A stretch of DNA of 64,000 bases from Pseudomonas sp. Fl4BN1 (GTDB taxonomy: Bacteria; Pseudomonadota; Gammaproteobacteria; Pseudomonadales; Pseudomonadaceae). Shown piece after piece: positions 25,670 through 34,480 of this stretch (positions are counted from its first letter, which is position 1; every line of letters starts with the position of its first letter). The stretch covers positions 186,001 to 250,000 of the forward strand of contig NZ_JAAARM010000001.1 of the NCBI RefSeq assembly GCF_009908285.1, in the 5' to 3' direction. The position numbers and the translations under genes were made by a program. A model generated the notes under the pieces. It had not been told where the DNA came from. It saw only the letters and a list, made by a program, of their open reading frames with translations, and searched no databases.

Positions 25670-26997
25670 CTGTCTTGCTTCTTGAGGGGCATGCCCTCTT
25701 GATGAAGCGGTAGTGCTTCCTGCCTAAGGATTGCATCGAGCACTTTCGCGGCCTCTACGGTGCCTTTGCGTGCTTGCATCTGCGTGCTGGTGCGCTGCAG
25801 ACGCTGATGCAAAGTTTGGTCGCTCAGGCAGGCGCTCAGAGTGTCGGCCAGTTGCGCCTCGGTCCATTGATAGCGGTCGAGCATGAAACCGTGTCCGGTC
25901 TCCTGGGCACGCATAGCGTTGTCGTGGCCATCCCAGACATAAGGCATGACGATGGCCGGCTTACCGAAGAACAGGCACTCGGTGAAACTGTTATTGCCAC
26001 CGTGGTGGATGACTACGTCCACCTGAGCGATAACCGAGGGTTGTGGCAGCCAGTTGGCGATCAGTACGTTGTCTGGCAACACTGGGTACTCGTGCAGATG
26101 CTCACCGACATTGACCAGGGCGCGATAGGGCAACTTGCCCAGGGCGGCGATCAGCCGCTTGAGCAGAAAAGTGTCGCTGGCGCCCAGGCTACCGAAGCTC
26201 ACATACAGCAGTGGCTGGTGGCGATTCACTGGAAAGTCGGGGATTGTGTAGGGGCGGTCCTTGCGCACGCTGCCTTGCAGGTAGTGGAAGCGTTCGGCTG
26301 GCAGTGGATGGCGCCTTTTGAACCGGACTGCATCGGGGTAGAGCAACAGGTTCATGTAAGGAGAGGGTTCGCAAAAAGTGCCCAGCGGATAGGGTTGTTC
26401 GCCATGCTCCTGGAGAAACCGGTTGAAGTCCTCATGAATCGGCTGGATCACTTCCTCGAAGCGTGCACGGAAGCGTGCATGGCCTGCAGTGTCATGAACG
26501 CTCATTCCGGAAAGATGCGGCGGGATGTCCGGGTCGCCGATTTCATTTTCCGAGCAGGAGATGATGCGTACCCAGGGCGCACCATATTGCTTGATCGCGG
26601 GAAACAGGATGACGTTGTCGACGCACACAAGATCGGGTTTGAGTCGCTCCAGAGCCTCGGGCAACTCCTTCTGGGCCCATTTTGCGGTGTCGACGATTGC
26701 CGCCCAGCACTCCTTTACATAGTTGTCGATCTGCGCCAGGGGCGGTTTGCGAAAGTTCGTCAGGTGTCCGTTAATGAAATCGACCCAGTAGCGGGCCATT
26801 TCTTCAGCGGGCATCGGTGCTGACATATTCAGCATGTGTTCCTCAAAGCCAAAGTCGGCATAGACGCCTTGCATGCCTGGGTCGGTCAGGAATACCGCTT
26901 TGTGCCCGAGGGCCTCACAGGCCTGTGCAATCCCGACCGAGTTCAAGGCTGGTCCGTAGGCAGCTTCTGGAAAGAAGGCGATCACTTTTTGTTGCAT
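25666..26997 (-). CDS. UGT/MGT-type (GT1) glycosyltransferase
   Basis: A 443-residue GT-B fold glycosyltransferase of the GT1 family that transfers a sugar from a nucleotide-sugar to a small molecule. The C-terminal donor-binding segment is clear: 'NWLPQPSVIAQVDVVIHHGGNNSFTECLFFGKPAIVMPYVWDGHDNA' spans about 315-361, with His331-His332 and Gly-Gly. The N-terminal acceptor domain has no close look-alike that I know. The start at 26997 follows GGAG; the frame extends nine codons further without a site. It begins an operon with cupin and aldehyde dehydrogenase, inserted between gpuA and gpuP. Acceptor unknown. Confidence 0.8.
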   Translation of the reverse strand: MQQKVIAFFPEAAYGPALNSVGIAQACEALGHKAVFLTDPGMQGVYADFGFEEHMLNMSAPMPAEEMARYWVDFINGHLTNFRKPPLAQIDNYVKECWAAIVDTAKWAQKELPEALERLKPDLVCVDNVILFPAIKQYGAPWVRIISCSENEIGDPDIPPHLSGMSVHDTAGHARFRARFEEVIQPIHEDFNRFLQEHGEQPYPLGTFCEPSPYMNLLLYPDAVRFKRRHPLPAERFHYLQGSVRKDRPYTIPDFPVNRHQPLLYVSFGSLGASDTFLLKRLIAALGKLPYRALVNVGEHLHEYPVLPDNVLIANWLPQPSVIAQVDVVIHHGGNNSFTECLFFGKPAIVMPYVWDGHDNAMRAQETGHGFMLDRYQWTEAQLADTLSACLSDQTLHQRLQRTSTQMQARKGTVEAAKVLDAILRQEALPLHQEGMPLKKQDR

Positions 26998-27054
26998 GAG
27001 TGTGTGCTCCCGCCTGGACTTCAATGCGTTCAGCGCATCAGCCAGGCTCGCTAG

Positions 27055-27067
27055 TCCTTTAGGGGTT
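27055..27067 (-). promoter_or_regulatory. CCCCTAAAGGA box upstream of glycosyltransferase operon
   Basis: On the minus strand ACCCCTAAAGGACT, about 60 bases before the glycosyltransferase start. It resembles the palindromic box at 21500-21515 beside the LuxR-type regulator. Confidence 0.4.
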
Positions 27068-27496
27068 CCTATTCAGCACGGCATCGCTCTCCAGAGCGGG
27101 CGTCCTAGGGGTGTAGGCGACGATCAGTACGGGCTCAAGGGCGGACGCAGCGGTTCGCCCTGAACGTGGCACTCAACAGGGCCGGGCGAGATGCAGGGGG
27201 GCTCGTCATGCGGCGGCAGCGAATACGGCGAGTGGTGTGGCTGTGGGAGAGGGGGATAGCGTGAGGGCAGTAGATTGAGGGCAATGCCGGCAGAATGAAC
27301 AGCGCATTGCCGGTGTGATGGCATCGGGAGGGCTTGGCTGCCAAGCGGGGAGGAGGTGTGCAGTGATGCAGGGAGGTCGGCTTGCTCATGATGTTCACCT
27401 AGATCCTTCTGGTGTTATTTAGAGTCACGGGCTTGGAAACTAATGCCGACTCGGGGGCCTGTCAAATCAGCCCCTGGTGTGTCCGGCCGGAACCTG

Positions 27497-27529
27497 TGCC
27501 ACAGCGCGTCATGCCGGTGCGCTGTGGCA
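27497..27529 (-). terminator. Hairpin after gpuP
   Basis: Perfect 11-bp arms TGCCACAGCGC (27497-27507) and GCGCTGTGGCA (27519-27529), 11-base loop. It lies 12 bases after the symporter stop and probably ends or stabilises that mRNA; there is no T run. Confidence 0.5.
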
Positions 27530-27541
27530 TGAGTCTATTTG

Positions 27542-28927
27542 TCAGTCGCTGGCCGTACGCAACGCTGGCGCCGCCTGGCTCATCAGGCTGACCCCGACGA
27601 ACGTCACCAGGCTGACCCCCAGGCCGTAGTAGATCGGGGTGTTGGCCAGGATGCCGTCCCGGGCCATGAAGCCGATCACTGTCAGGCTGCCGGTAACCAT
27701 GCAGGCGATGGCACCTTTGGCCGAGGCACGACGCCACAGCAGGGCGCCCATGATCGGCACCAGCAGGCCGCCCACCAGCAGGTTGTAGGCGATGCTCAAC
27801 CCGGCAATCACGTCGTTCACCAGGCAGGCCATCACCAGCATCGCCAGGCCCAGCCCCAGGGTGATCCAGCGGCTGCTGGCCAAGTGGTTTTCCCGGCCGC
27901 GGTTGAGGAAGCGGCTGTAGATGTCTTCCTTGAGCACCGTGGCCGAGGCCAGCAGGCAGGCGCTGGCGGTGGACATGATGGCGGCCAGGGCCGCGGCCAC
28001 CACCAGCCCGCGCAGGCCGGCGGGAAGCACGTTGCGGGTGATTTCGGCGAAGGCGTTCTCGGCCACCGCAAGGTCAGGCAACAGCAGCTTGGCGGCGGCA
28101 CCCACCAGGGCGCAGGCGGCGCCGTAGAACATGCAGTAGACGCCTGCGCCAAGGCCGGCGTAGCGCACCACGGTTTCGCTGCGCGCGGTGAACAGCCGCT
28201 GCCAGATGTCCTGGCCGATCAGGGCGCCGAAGAAGTACAGCAGGAAGTAGGTGAGGATCGTATCCAGGCCGATGTTGCCCAGTTCGAAGAAGCCCGCCGG
28301 CAGGTTGGCCTGCAGCGCTTCAAACCCGCCGGCCTGACCGACGCTCATGGGCAGCAGGATGAAGAAGATGCCCACGGTCATGATCACGAACTGGATAATG
28401 TCGGTGAGGGTCAGCGACCACATGCCACCGATCACCGAATAGAAGATCACCAGCCCGCCGCCGCAGAGAATCGCCGGGATCCGCGGGATGTCGAACACCA
28501 CTTCGGTAATCGAACCGATGGCGATGGTCGCAGTGACGGCCACCATCAGGTCGTAGGCGACCATCACACAGCCGCCGATCAGTCGTGAGGAGGCCTGGTA
28601 CCGCTGTTCGAGGATCTGGGTCACGGTGAATACCCGCAACTGGGCAATCTGCCGGGAGAACACCAGGCTCAGGATGATGATCCCCAGGCCCAGCATGAAC
28701 ACCAGCCACATCCCGGAAATGCCGTAGCTGTACCCCAGGCGCACCGAGCCTATGGTGGACGCGCCGCCGAGCATCACCGCCGACAGCGTGCCCAGGTACA
28801 GCGCCGGCCCCAGGCGCCGTCCGGCGACCATGAAGTCGTCCTGGTTCTTCACTTTGCGCATGCCCCACCAGCCGAGGCCGGCCATCAGCAGGACGTAGAT
28901 CGCCATTACCAGATAATCGAGTGTCAT
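27542..28927 (-). CDS. gpuP: Sodium:solute symporter (3-guanidinopropionate transporter-like)
   Basis: A 461-residue SSF-family sodium symporter with about 12-13 membrane helices, opening 'MTLDYLVMAIYVLLMAGLGWWGMRKVKNQDDFMVAGRRLGP' and the conserved 'DIIQFVIMTVGIF' and 'GQDIWQRLFTARS' segments. In P. aeruginosa, as I recall, a symporter of this length sits directly beside gpuA. Here it is separated from gpuA by the glycosyltransferase operon but keeps the same upstream element. GAGGAG precedes the ATG. The name depends on the gpuA neighbourhood, so transport of a related guanidino or amino acid remains possible. Confidence 0.7.
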   Translation of the reverse strand: MTLDYLVMAIYVLLMAGLGWWGMRKVKNQDDFMVAGRRLGPALYLGTLSAVMLGGASTIGSVRLGYSYGISGMWLVFMLGLGIIILSLVFSRQIAQLRVFTVTQILEQRYQASSRLIGGCVMVAYDLMVAVTATIAIGSITEVVFDIPRIPAILCGGGLVIFYSVIGGMWSLTLTDIIQFVIMTVGIFFILLPMSVGQAGGFEALQANLPAGFFELGNIGLDTILTYFLLYFFGALIGQDIWQRLFTARSETVVRYAGLGAGVYCMFYGAACALVGAAAKLLLPDLAVAENAFAEITRNVLPAGLRGLVVAAALAAIMSTASACLLASATVLKEDIYSRFLNRGRENHLASSRWITLGLGLAMLVMACLVNDVIAGLSIAYNLLVGGLLVPIMGALLWRRASAKGAIACMVTGSLTVIGFMARDGILANTPIYYGLGVSLVTFVGVSLMSQAAPALRTASD

Positions 28928-29010
28928 AACCGTTGCTCCTCATTTGTTCTTGTTGTTGAAGGCAGGTCGGCGCAGCGTAGGTTGCAGGCGTTGCCGGGTA
29001 CATCCCGGCG

Positions 29011-29042
29011 GGCACAAGCTGGCTTGTGCTTTGTGGAAAGTG
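29011..29042 (-). promoter_or_regulatory. gpu element upstream of gpuP
   Basis: It contains the inverted repeat GCACAAGC-TG-GCTTGTGC (29012-29029) followed by TTTGTGGAAAGTG. 25 of 32 bases match the copy upstream of gpuA at 23510-23541, at the same distance from the start codon. Confidence 0.55.
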
Positions 29043-29126
29043 CCCGGGCGGCAGTGAAGGCTGCGGGCACTCGGCCGATAGCCTGTGCAGGCCCGGTGGC
29101 CGCCTCAGTCAAAGGAAACTTCAGTG

Positions 29127-29771
29127 ATGAAACTCACAACCCCCTCCCTGCTGGCTGCGTTGGCGCTGCTCAGCGCCTGCAGTGTCAAACCGGTACAGCC
29201 CTATTCGGAACCGCCCCTGAACGTGCCGACTGCGCAGTTGCGGGTGATCACCAACGGCGAAGTGCGCGGGGATGCCTATGCCGGTTGCCTGGGGGACAGC
29301 AAGCGCCTGGCCAAGGCCGGGCGCTTCGGCAGTGACCAGCAGGCCAATATCAACTACCCGCAGTTCCCAGTGCAGCCCCGAGAGATCGACATGCAGCCCC
29401 GGTTCGCGCCGAAACTGCCGGCCTACGCAGGCGCAATCCGCATGGGCGAGGGCGCCTACAACGAGATCGCTACCGAATACCGGGTACCGGCCGGGCGGCC
29501 TTTCCTGCTGGAAGGCGGGGGGGTGGCGGCGGGTGGCTATGGCAGCACCTATCGCACCTGTCCCGAGGTGAGGAAGGTGGTGGTGTTCGAGCCGGGCAAG
29601 AGCTATGAGGCCTATGTCGGCCTGAACTACATCCCCCAGGCGAACGGCGAAACCGCAGCGATGTGTGCCTTTGCGGTGTACCAGTTGTTGCCCCTGGGCA
29701 AGCCGGGGGCGGTCATGCCGCTGGCGGTCCAGACCAAACCGCCAGTGGACAGCAAGTGCCCGGGTAGCTGA
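29127..29771 (+). CDS. Lipoprotein of unknown function
   Basis: A 214-residue predicted lipoprotein: signal peptide with lipobox LSAC (Cys18), then a soluble domain with five further Cys and the glycine-rich stretch 'LLEGGGVAAGGYGSTYRTCPEVRKVVVFEPGKSYEAYV'. I do not recognise a named family. AAAGGA precedes the ATG at 29127. It is divergent from gpuP and convergent with the formate dehydrogenase operon, so it is probably a stand-alone gene. Confidence 0.65.
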   Translation: MKLTTPSLLAALALLSACSVKPVQPYSEPPLNVPTAQLRVITNGEVRGDAYAGCLGDSKRLAKAGRFGSDQQANINYPQFPVQPREIDMQPRFAPKLPAYAGAIRMGEGAYNEIATEYRVPAGRPFLLEGGGVAAGGYGSTYRTCPEVRKVVVFEPGKSYEAYVGLNYIPQANGETAAMCAFAVYQLLPLGKPGAVMPLAVQTKPPVDSKCPGS

Positions 29772-29786
29772 GCCTCTGGAGGGTTG

Positions 29787-29812
29787 CCCCGGCCTGCGGT
29801 AACAGGCCGGGG
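29787..29812. terminator. Hairpin between convergent genes
   Basis: Perfect 10-bp arms CCCCGGCCTG (29787-29796) and CAGGCCGGGG (29803-29812), 6-base loop. No T run, but very stable and placed between two converging stops. Confidence 0.5.
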
Positions 29813-29823
29813 GGATTGCTGGT

Positions 29824-30045
29824 TTAGGCCTCCCAGCCCGCGTCACGCACCGCTTGCTGCACCAGTGGATGCAGTTCGGCGCCTTGCTGCTGCGTCTGCC
29901 AGGCCAGTAGCTCCTTGCGCATGCCCGGGGTCCAGTACATCTGCATGTGGTTGCGCACGCTGAGCACGGCTTGATCCTGATTCGGCTCATTGGCGAAGTA
30001 CGAGGCAATCTGGTTGGCCATCTTGATCAGGTTGGCGGTACTCAT
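29824..30045 (-). CDS. fdsD: Formate dehydrogenase delta subunit
   Basis: A 73-residue FdsD: 'LIKMANQIASYFANEPNQDQAVLSVRNHMQMYWTPGMRKELLAW' is the family pattern. FdsD is a small cytoplasmic protein needed for a fully active NAD-dependent FdsABG formate dehydrogenase, probably in cofactor loading or stability. Its ATG overlaps the fdsA stop (ATGA), giving translational coupling. Last gene of the operon. Confidence 0.9.
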   Translation of the reverse strand: MSTANLIKMANQIASYFANEPNQDQAVLSVRNHMQMYWTPGMRKELLAWQTQQQGAELHPLVQQAVRDAGWEA

Positions 30046-32924
30046 CGTGGCACCTCCGCCTTGCCACCCCGGGAGCGACCACGCTTATCCAACAGGCGAT
30101 GCTGTTCGTCGCTGAACTCCTGGTAGCGCTTCTGCCATTCGGAAGGGTGATAGACGCGGCTGACTTCCACTGCCGTGACCTTGTACTCCGGACAGTTGGT
30201 GGCCCAGTCGGAGTTGTCGGTGGTGATCACGTTGGCCCCCGATTCGGGGAAGTGGAAGGTGGTGTAGACCACCCCCGGCGCCACTCGCTCGGTCACCCGG
30301 GCGCGCAACACAGTCTGCCCGGCGCGGCTGCCGATGCCCACCCAGTCGCCTTCGTTGATGCCCCGGCTCTCGGCATCGGTCGGGTGGATCTCCAGGCGGT
30401 CCTCGGCATGCCAGGCGACGTTGTCGGTGCGGCGGGTCTGGGCGCCGACGTTGTACTGGCTGAGGATGCGGCCAGTGGTCAGCAACAGCGGGTAGCGGCC
30501 ATTGACCTTCTCGTCGGTGGGCACATAGCCGGTGAGCATGAAGCGCCCCTTGCCGCGCACGAACTCATCGATGTGCATGGTCGGCGTGCCGTCCGGCGCG
30601 GCCTCGTTGCACGGCCATTGCAGGCTGCCGTGCCGATCCAGGCTGGCGTAGCTGACACCGGTGAAGGTCGGGGTCAGGCGGGCGATCTCATCCATGATTT
30701 CCGCCGGGTGGCTGTAGTGCATCGGATAGCCCAGCGCTGCCGCCAGGGCCAGGGTGCCTTCCCAGTCGGCCTTGCCGCCCAGGGGCTCCATGACCTTGCG
30801 CACTCGGGAGATACGCCGTTCGGCGTTGGTAAAGGTGCCGTCCTTCTCCAGGAACGAGGAGCCCGGCAGGAACACGTGGGCGAACTTGGCGGTTTCGTTG
30901 AGGAAGATGTCCTGCACCACCACGCATTCCATGGCTGACAGCGCCGCAGTCACGTGCTGGGTGTTGGGGTCGCTCTGGGCGATGTCCTCGCCCTGGCAGT
31001 ACAGGCCCTTGAAGCTGCCGCCCAGGGCCGCTTCGAACATGTTGGGAATGCGCAGCCCGGGATCGGCTTGCAGGGTGACGTTCCAGGCCTGCTCGAACTC
31101 CTGGCGCACGGCCTGGTTGGAGATGTGCCGGTAGCCTGGCAGTTCGTGGGGAAAGGAACCCATGTCGCAGGAACCCTGGACGTTGTTCTGGCCCCGCAGC
31201 GGGTTCACTCCAACCCCTTCGCGGCCGATGTTGCCGGTGGCCATGGCCAGGTTGGCGATGCCCATCACCGCGGTGCTGCCCTGGCTGTGTTCGGTGACTC
31301 CCAGGCCGTAGTAGATCGCCGCGTTGCCGCCGGTGGCGTACAGGCGGGCGGCGGCGCGGATATCGGCGGCGGGTACGCCGCAGATGGCGCCGAGCACTTC
31401 CGGCGAGTTGTCGGCGCGGCTGACGAAGGCGCTCCACTGGGCGAAGGCCTCCGATTCGCAGCGCGCGTCGACGAACGCCTGATTGACCAGCCCTTCAGTG
31501 ACGATCACATGGGCCAGGGCGTTGAGCATGGCCACGTTGGTGCCCGGCCGCAGGGCCAGGTGCAGCTCGGCGCGGGCGTGTACCGAATCCACCAGGTCGA
31601 TGCGCCGTGGGTCGATGACGATCAGCCGCGCCCCTTCACGCAGACGGCGCTTGAGCTGGGAGCCGAACACCGGGTGCGCATCGCTGGGGTTGGCACCCAT
31701 CACCAGGATCACGTCGGCCTGCATCACCGAGTCGAAGCTCTGGGTCCCGGCCGATTCCCCCAGGGTCTGCTTGAGGCCGTAGCCGGTGGGCGAGTGGCAG
31801 ACCCGGGCGCAGGTGTCGACGTTGTTGTTGCCGAAGGCCGCCCGCACCAGTTTTTGCACCAGGTAGGTTTCTTCATTGGTGCAGCGGCTGGAGGTGATGC
31901 CGCCAATGGAATCGCGGCCATATTTGAACTGGATCCGCCGCAGTTCGCTGGCGGCGTAGGTCACCGCTTCGTCCCAGCTGACCTCTTGCCAGGGGTCGCT
32001 GATGTGCTTGCGAATCATCGGCTTGGTGATGCGGTCCGGGTGAGTGGCGTAGCCCCAGGCAAAGCGGCCCTTGACGCAGGAATGGCCGTGGTTGGCCTGG
32101 CCGTTCTTGTCCGGGACCATGCGCACCAGCTGGTCGCCCTTCATCTCGGCGCGGAACGAACAGCCGACGCCGCAGTAGGCGCAAGTGGTGATCACCGCCC
32201 GTTCCGGCTGGCCCAGTTCGACCACGCTTTTTTCCATCAGGGTGGCGGTGGGGCAGGCTTGCACGCAGGCGCCGCAGGACACGCATTCGGAGTCGAGGAA
32301 GTTATCGCCGCCGGCGGCCGCGACCCGGGATTCGAAGCCACGCCCGCTGATGGTCAGGGCGAAGGTGCCCTGGACTTCTTCGCAGGCGCGCACGCAGCGG
32401 TTGCAGACGATGCACTTGCTCGGGTCGTAGTCGAAGTAGGGGTTGGAGGTGTCCTTCTGGTCCTGCAGGTGGTTGGCGCCGTCGTAGCCGTAGCGCACCT
32501 CCCGCAAGCCGACTTGGCCGGCCACAGTCTGCAGCTCGCAGTTGCCGTTGGCCGAGCAGGTCAGGCAGTCCAGTGGGTGGTCGGAGATGTACAGCTCCAT
32601 GACGTTGCGGCGCAGGGTCGCCAGCTTTGGTGTCTGGGTGTGCACCACCATGCCTTCGCTGACCGGAGTGGTACAGGAGGCCGGGTAGCCGCGCATGCCG
32701 GCGATCTCCACCAGGCACATGCGGCAGGAACCGAAGGCTTCCAGGCTGTCGGTGGCACAGAGCTTGGGAATGGTGGTGCCCATCAGTGCGGCGGCGCGCA
32801 TCACCGAGGTGCCCTGGGGCACGCTGATGCTGCGGCCGTCGATGTTCAGGCTGATCTGCACCTGGCTGTCGCGGGCCGGGGTGCCAAGGTCGATGTCTGT
32901 GGCAGGGTCGAAAATACTGATCAT
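30042..32924 (-). CDS. fdsA: NAD-dependent formate dehydrogenase alpha subunit
   Basis: The 960-residue catalytic subunit that oxidises formate to CO2 at a molybdenum bis-guanine-dinucleotide centre. In order: an N-terminal 2Fe-2S domain ('CRMCLVEIAG' region), the His-Cys3 4Fe-4S site ('DHPLDCLTCSANGNCELQ'), two 4Fe-4S ferredoxin motifs ('CIVCNRCVRACEEVQG' and 'CVSCGACVQACP'), another cluster ('CAYCGVGCSF'), then the molybdopterin domain with 'DTCARVCHSPTGYG', where the second Cys is the Mo ligand (Cys, not selenocysteine). Its start overlaps the fdsB stop as ATGA. Electrons pass via FdsB to NAD. Confidence 0.95.
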   Translation of the reverse strand: MISIFDPATDIDLGTPARDSQVQISLNIDGRSISVPQGTSVMRAAALMGTTIPKLCATDSLEAFGSCRMCLVEIAGMRGYPASCTTPVSEGMVVHTQTPKLATLRRNVMELYISDHPLDCLTCSANGNCELQTVAGQVGLREVRYGYDGANHLQDQKDTSNPYFDYDPSKCIVCNRCVRACEEVQGTFALTISGRGFESRVAAAGGDNFLDSECVSCGACVQACPTATLMEKSVVELGQPERAVITTCAYCGVGCSFRAEMKGDQLVRMVPDKNGQANHGHSCVKGRFAWGYATHPDRITKPMIRKHISDPWQEVSWDEAVTYAASELRRIQFKYGRDSIGGITSSRCTNEETYLVQKLVRAAFGNNNVDTCARVCHSPTGYGLKQTLGESAGTQSFDSVMQADVILVMGANPSDAHPVFGSQLKRRLREGARLIVIDPRRIDLVDSVHARAELHLALRPGTNVAMLNALAHVIVTEGLVNQAFVDARCESEAFAQWSAFVSRADNSPEVLGAICGVPAADIRAAARLYATGGNAAIYYGLGVTEHSQGSTAVMGIANLAMATGNIGREGVGVNPLRGQNNVQGSCDMGSFPHELPGYRHISNQAVRQEFEQAWNVTLQADPGLRIPNMFEAALGGSFKGLYCQGEDIAQSDPNTQHVTAALSAMECVVVQDIFLNETAKFAHVFLPGSSFLEKDGTFTNAERRISRVRKVMEPLGGKADWEGTLALAAALGYPMHYSHPAEIMDEIARLTPTFTGVSYASLDRHGSLQWPCNEAAPDGTPTMHIDEFVRGKGRFMLTGYVPTDEKVNGRYPLLLTTGRILSQYNVGAQTRRTDNVAWHAEDRLEIHPTDAESRGINEGDWVGIGSRAGQTVLRARVTERVAPGVVYTTFHFPESGANVITTDNSDWATNCPEYKVTAVEVSRVYHPSEWQKRYQEFSDEQHRLLDKRGRSRGGKAEVPR

Positions 32925-34480
32925 TGGTCAGCCTCCGAGGGCTGCAGACCGAAGTCGGCGGGGAAGTGCTTCAGGGCGCTGGCCACCGGGTAGGAAGTCA
33001 TCCCGCCCAGGGCGCATAGCGAGCCGTATTGCAGGGTGTCGCACAGGTCCTTGAGGATGATTGCCTGATATTGGCGATCCGCGGATTGCGGGGCGGCCAG
33101 CAGGCGGTCGATGACCTCCACGCCCCGGGTCGAGCCGATGCGGCACGGGGTGCATTTGCCGCAGGATTCCTCGGCGCAGAATTGCAGGGCAAAGCGCGCC
33201 ATGTGGGCCATGTCCAGGCGGTCATCGGCGACCACCACGCCGCCGTGGCCAAGCATTGCACCGATGGCGGCGAAGGCTTCGTAATCCAGCGGTGTATCGA
33301 ACTGCGCAGGCGGCACCCAGGCGCCCAGAGGGCCACCCACTTGCGCGGCCTTCAGCGGCCGGCCGCTGGCGGTGCCGCCGCCATAGCCTTCCACCAGCTC
33401 GCGCAGGGTCAGGCCGAAGGCCCGTTCCACCAGGCCGCCGTGAAGCACGTTGCCGGCCAGTTGGAAGGGCATGGTGCCCAGGGAGCGACCCATGCCGTAG
33501 TCGCGATAGAACGGCGCGCCCTTTTCCAGGATCAGCGGCACCGAGGCCAGGGTCAGCACGTTGTGCACCAGGGTCGGCTGGCCGAACAGGCCCTGCAGCG
33601 CCGGTATCGGCGGCTTGGCGCGGACGATGCCGCGCTTGCCTTCCAGGGAGTCCAGCAGGGCGGTTTCCTCGCCGCAGATATAGGCCCCGGCGCCGACCCG
33701 TACCTCCATGTCGAAGGCCTGGCCGCTACCGCCGGCATTGGCCCCGAGGTAGCCGGCATCCCGGGCGATTTCCAGGGCCTCGCGCAGGGTCGCCACCGCC
33801 TGTGGATATTCCGAGCGCACGTAGATGTAGCCGTAGCTGGCGCCTACCGCGATGCCGGCAATGGCCATGCCTTCGATCAGCAGGAACGGGTCGCCTTCCA
33901 TCAGCATGCGGTCGGCGAAGGTGCCGGAGTCGCCTTCGTCGGCGTTGCACACCACGTATTTCGGTTGCTGCGGCGTGTCGCGCACGGTGCGCCATTTGAT
34001 CCCGGCAGGGAACGCCGCGCCGCCACGGCCACGCAGGCCGGAGTCGAGCACTGCGGCCACGGTCTGCTCACCGCCCAGGGCGATGGAGCGGCTCAGGCCC
34101 TCGAAGCCGCCGTGGGCCCGATAGTCCGCCAGGGACAGCGGCCGGGTAATGCCGGCACGGGCGAACAGCAGACGTTGCTGGCTTTTCAGATAGGGCAGGT
34201 CTTCCACCCGGCCCAGGGCCAGGGGATGGCTGGCGGGATCAGCCTGCAGGGCATCCAGCAGTGCGGGTACGTCGGCGGCGCTCAGCGGGCCGAAGCCCAG
34301 GCGCCCGTCCGGAGTGTCGACTTCCAGTAACGGTTCCAGCCAGTACAGACCGCGGGAACTGGTGCGTTGCAATTGCACCGGGAGCTGGCGCTGTTCGGCC
34401 TGGGCGGCGATGGCGCTGGCCACTGCGTCGGCACCTACGGCACGGGCCAGGGAATCACAGGGCAGGTAGAGGCTGGGCAT
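32921..34480 (-). CDS. fdsB: NAD-dependent formate dehydrogenase beta subunit
   Basis: The 519-residue diaphorase subunit, homologous to complex I NuoF. It holds the NADH/FMN-binding segment ('GLRGRGGAAFPAGIKW', 'CNADEGDSGTFADR', 'GAGAYICGEETALLDSLEGKRG') and a C-terminal 4Fe-4S site ('ESCGKCTPCRIGSTRG'). The N-terminal ~110 residues form a thioredoxin-like extension typical of FdsB. Start taken at the ATG at 34480, which overlaps the fdsG stop (TGATG) and has GGAGG seven bases before; an ATG one codon earlier is also possible. Confidence 0.93.
   Translation of the reverse strand: MPSLYLPCDSLARAVGADAVASAIAAQAEQRQLPVQLQRTSSRGLYWLEPLLEVDTPDGRLGFGPLSAADVPALLDALQADPASHPLALGRVEDLPYLKSQQRLLFARAGITRPLSLADYRAHGGFEGLSRSIALGGEQTVAAVLDSGLRGRGGAAFPAGIKWRTVRDTPQQPKYVVCNADEGDSGTFADRMLMEGDPFLLIEGMAIAGIAVGASYGYIYVRSEYPQAVATLREALEIARDAGYLGANAGGSGQAFDMEVRVGAGAYICGEETALLDSLEGKRGIVRAKPPIPALQGLFGQPTLVHNVLTLASVPLILEKGAPFYRDYGMGRSLGTMPFQLAGNVLHGGLVERAFGLTLRELVEGYGGGTASGRPLKAAQVGGPLGAWVPPAQFDTPLDYEAFAAIGAMLGHGGVVVADDRLDMAHMARFALQFCAEESCGKCTPCRIGSTRGVEVIDRLLAAPQSADRQYQAIILKDLCDTLQYGSLCALGGMTSYPVASALKHFPADFGLQPSEADQ

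Larger units (their letters stand above)
27025..27541. other. Intergenic region with possible short coding sequence
   Basis: No gene can be called firmly. On the minus strand an ATG at 27389 is well placed after AGGTG and opens an 84-codon frame; its first half has genome-like codons, while after about 27240 the neighbouring frame (ending at 27124) looks more coding. This fits a small gene with a frameshift, or chance. A CCTAAAGG-type box lies at 27055-27067 and a perfect 11-bp hairpin at 27497-27529. Confidence 0.35.

Noticed and set aside
30954..32993. 679-codon plus-strand frame inside fdsA
   Set aside because: Mirror frame of a highly conserved formate dehydrogenase subunit; His/Gly/Val-rich composition typical of antisense frames in GC-rich genes.
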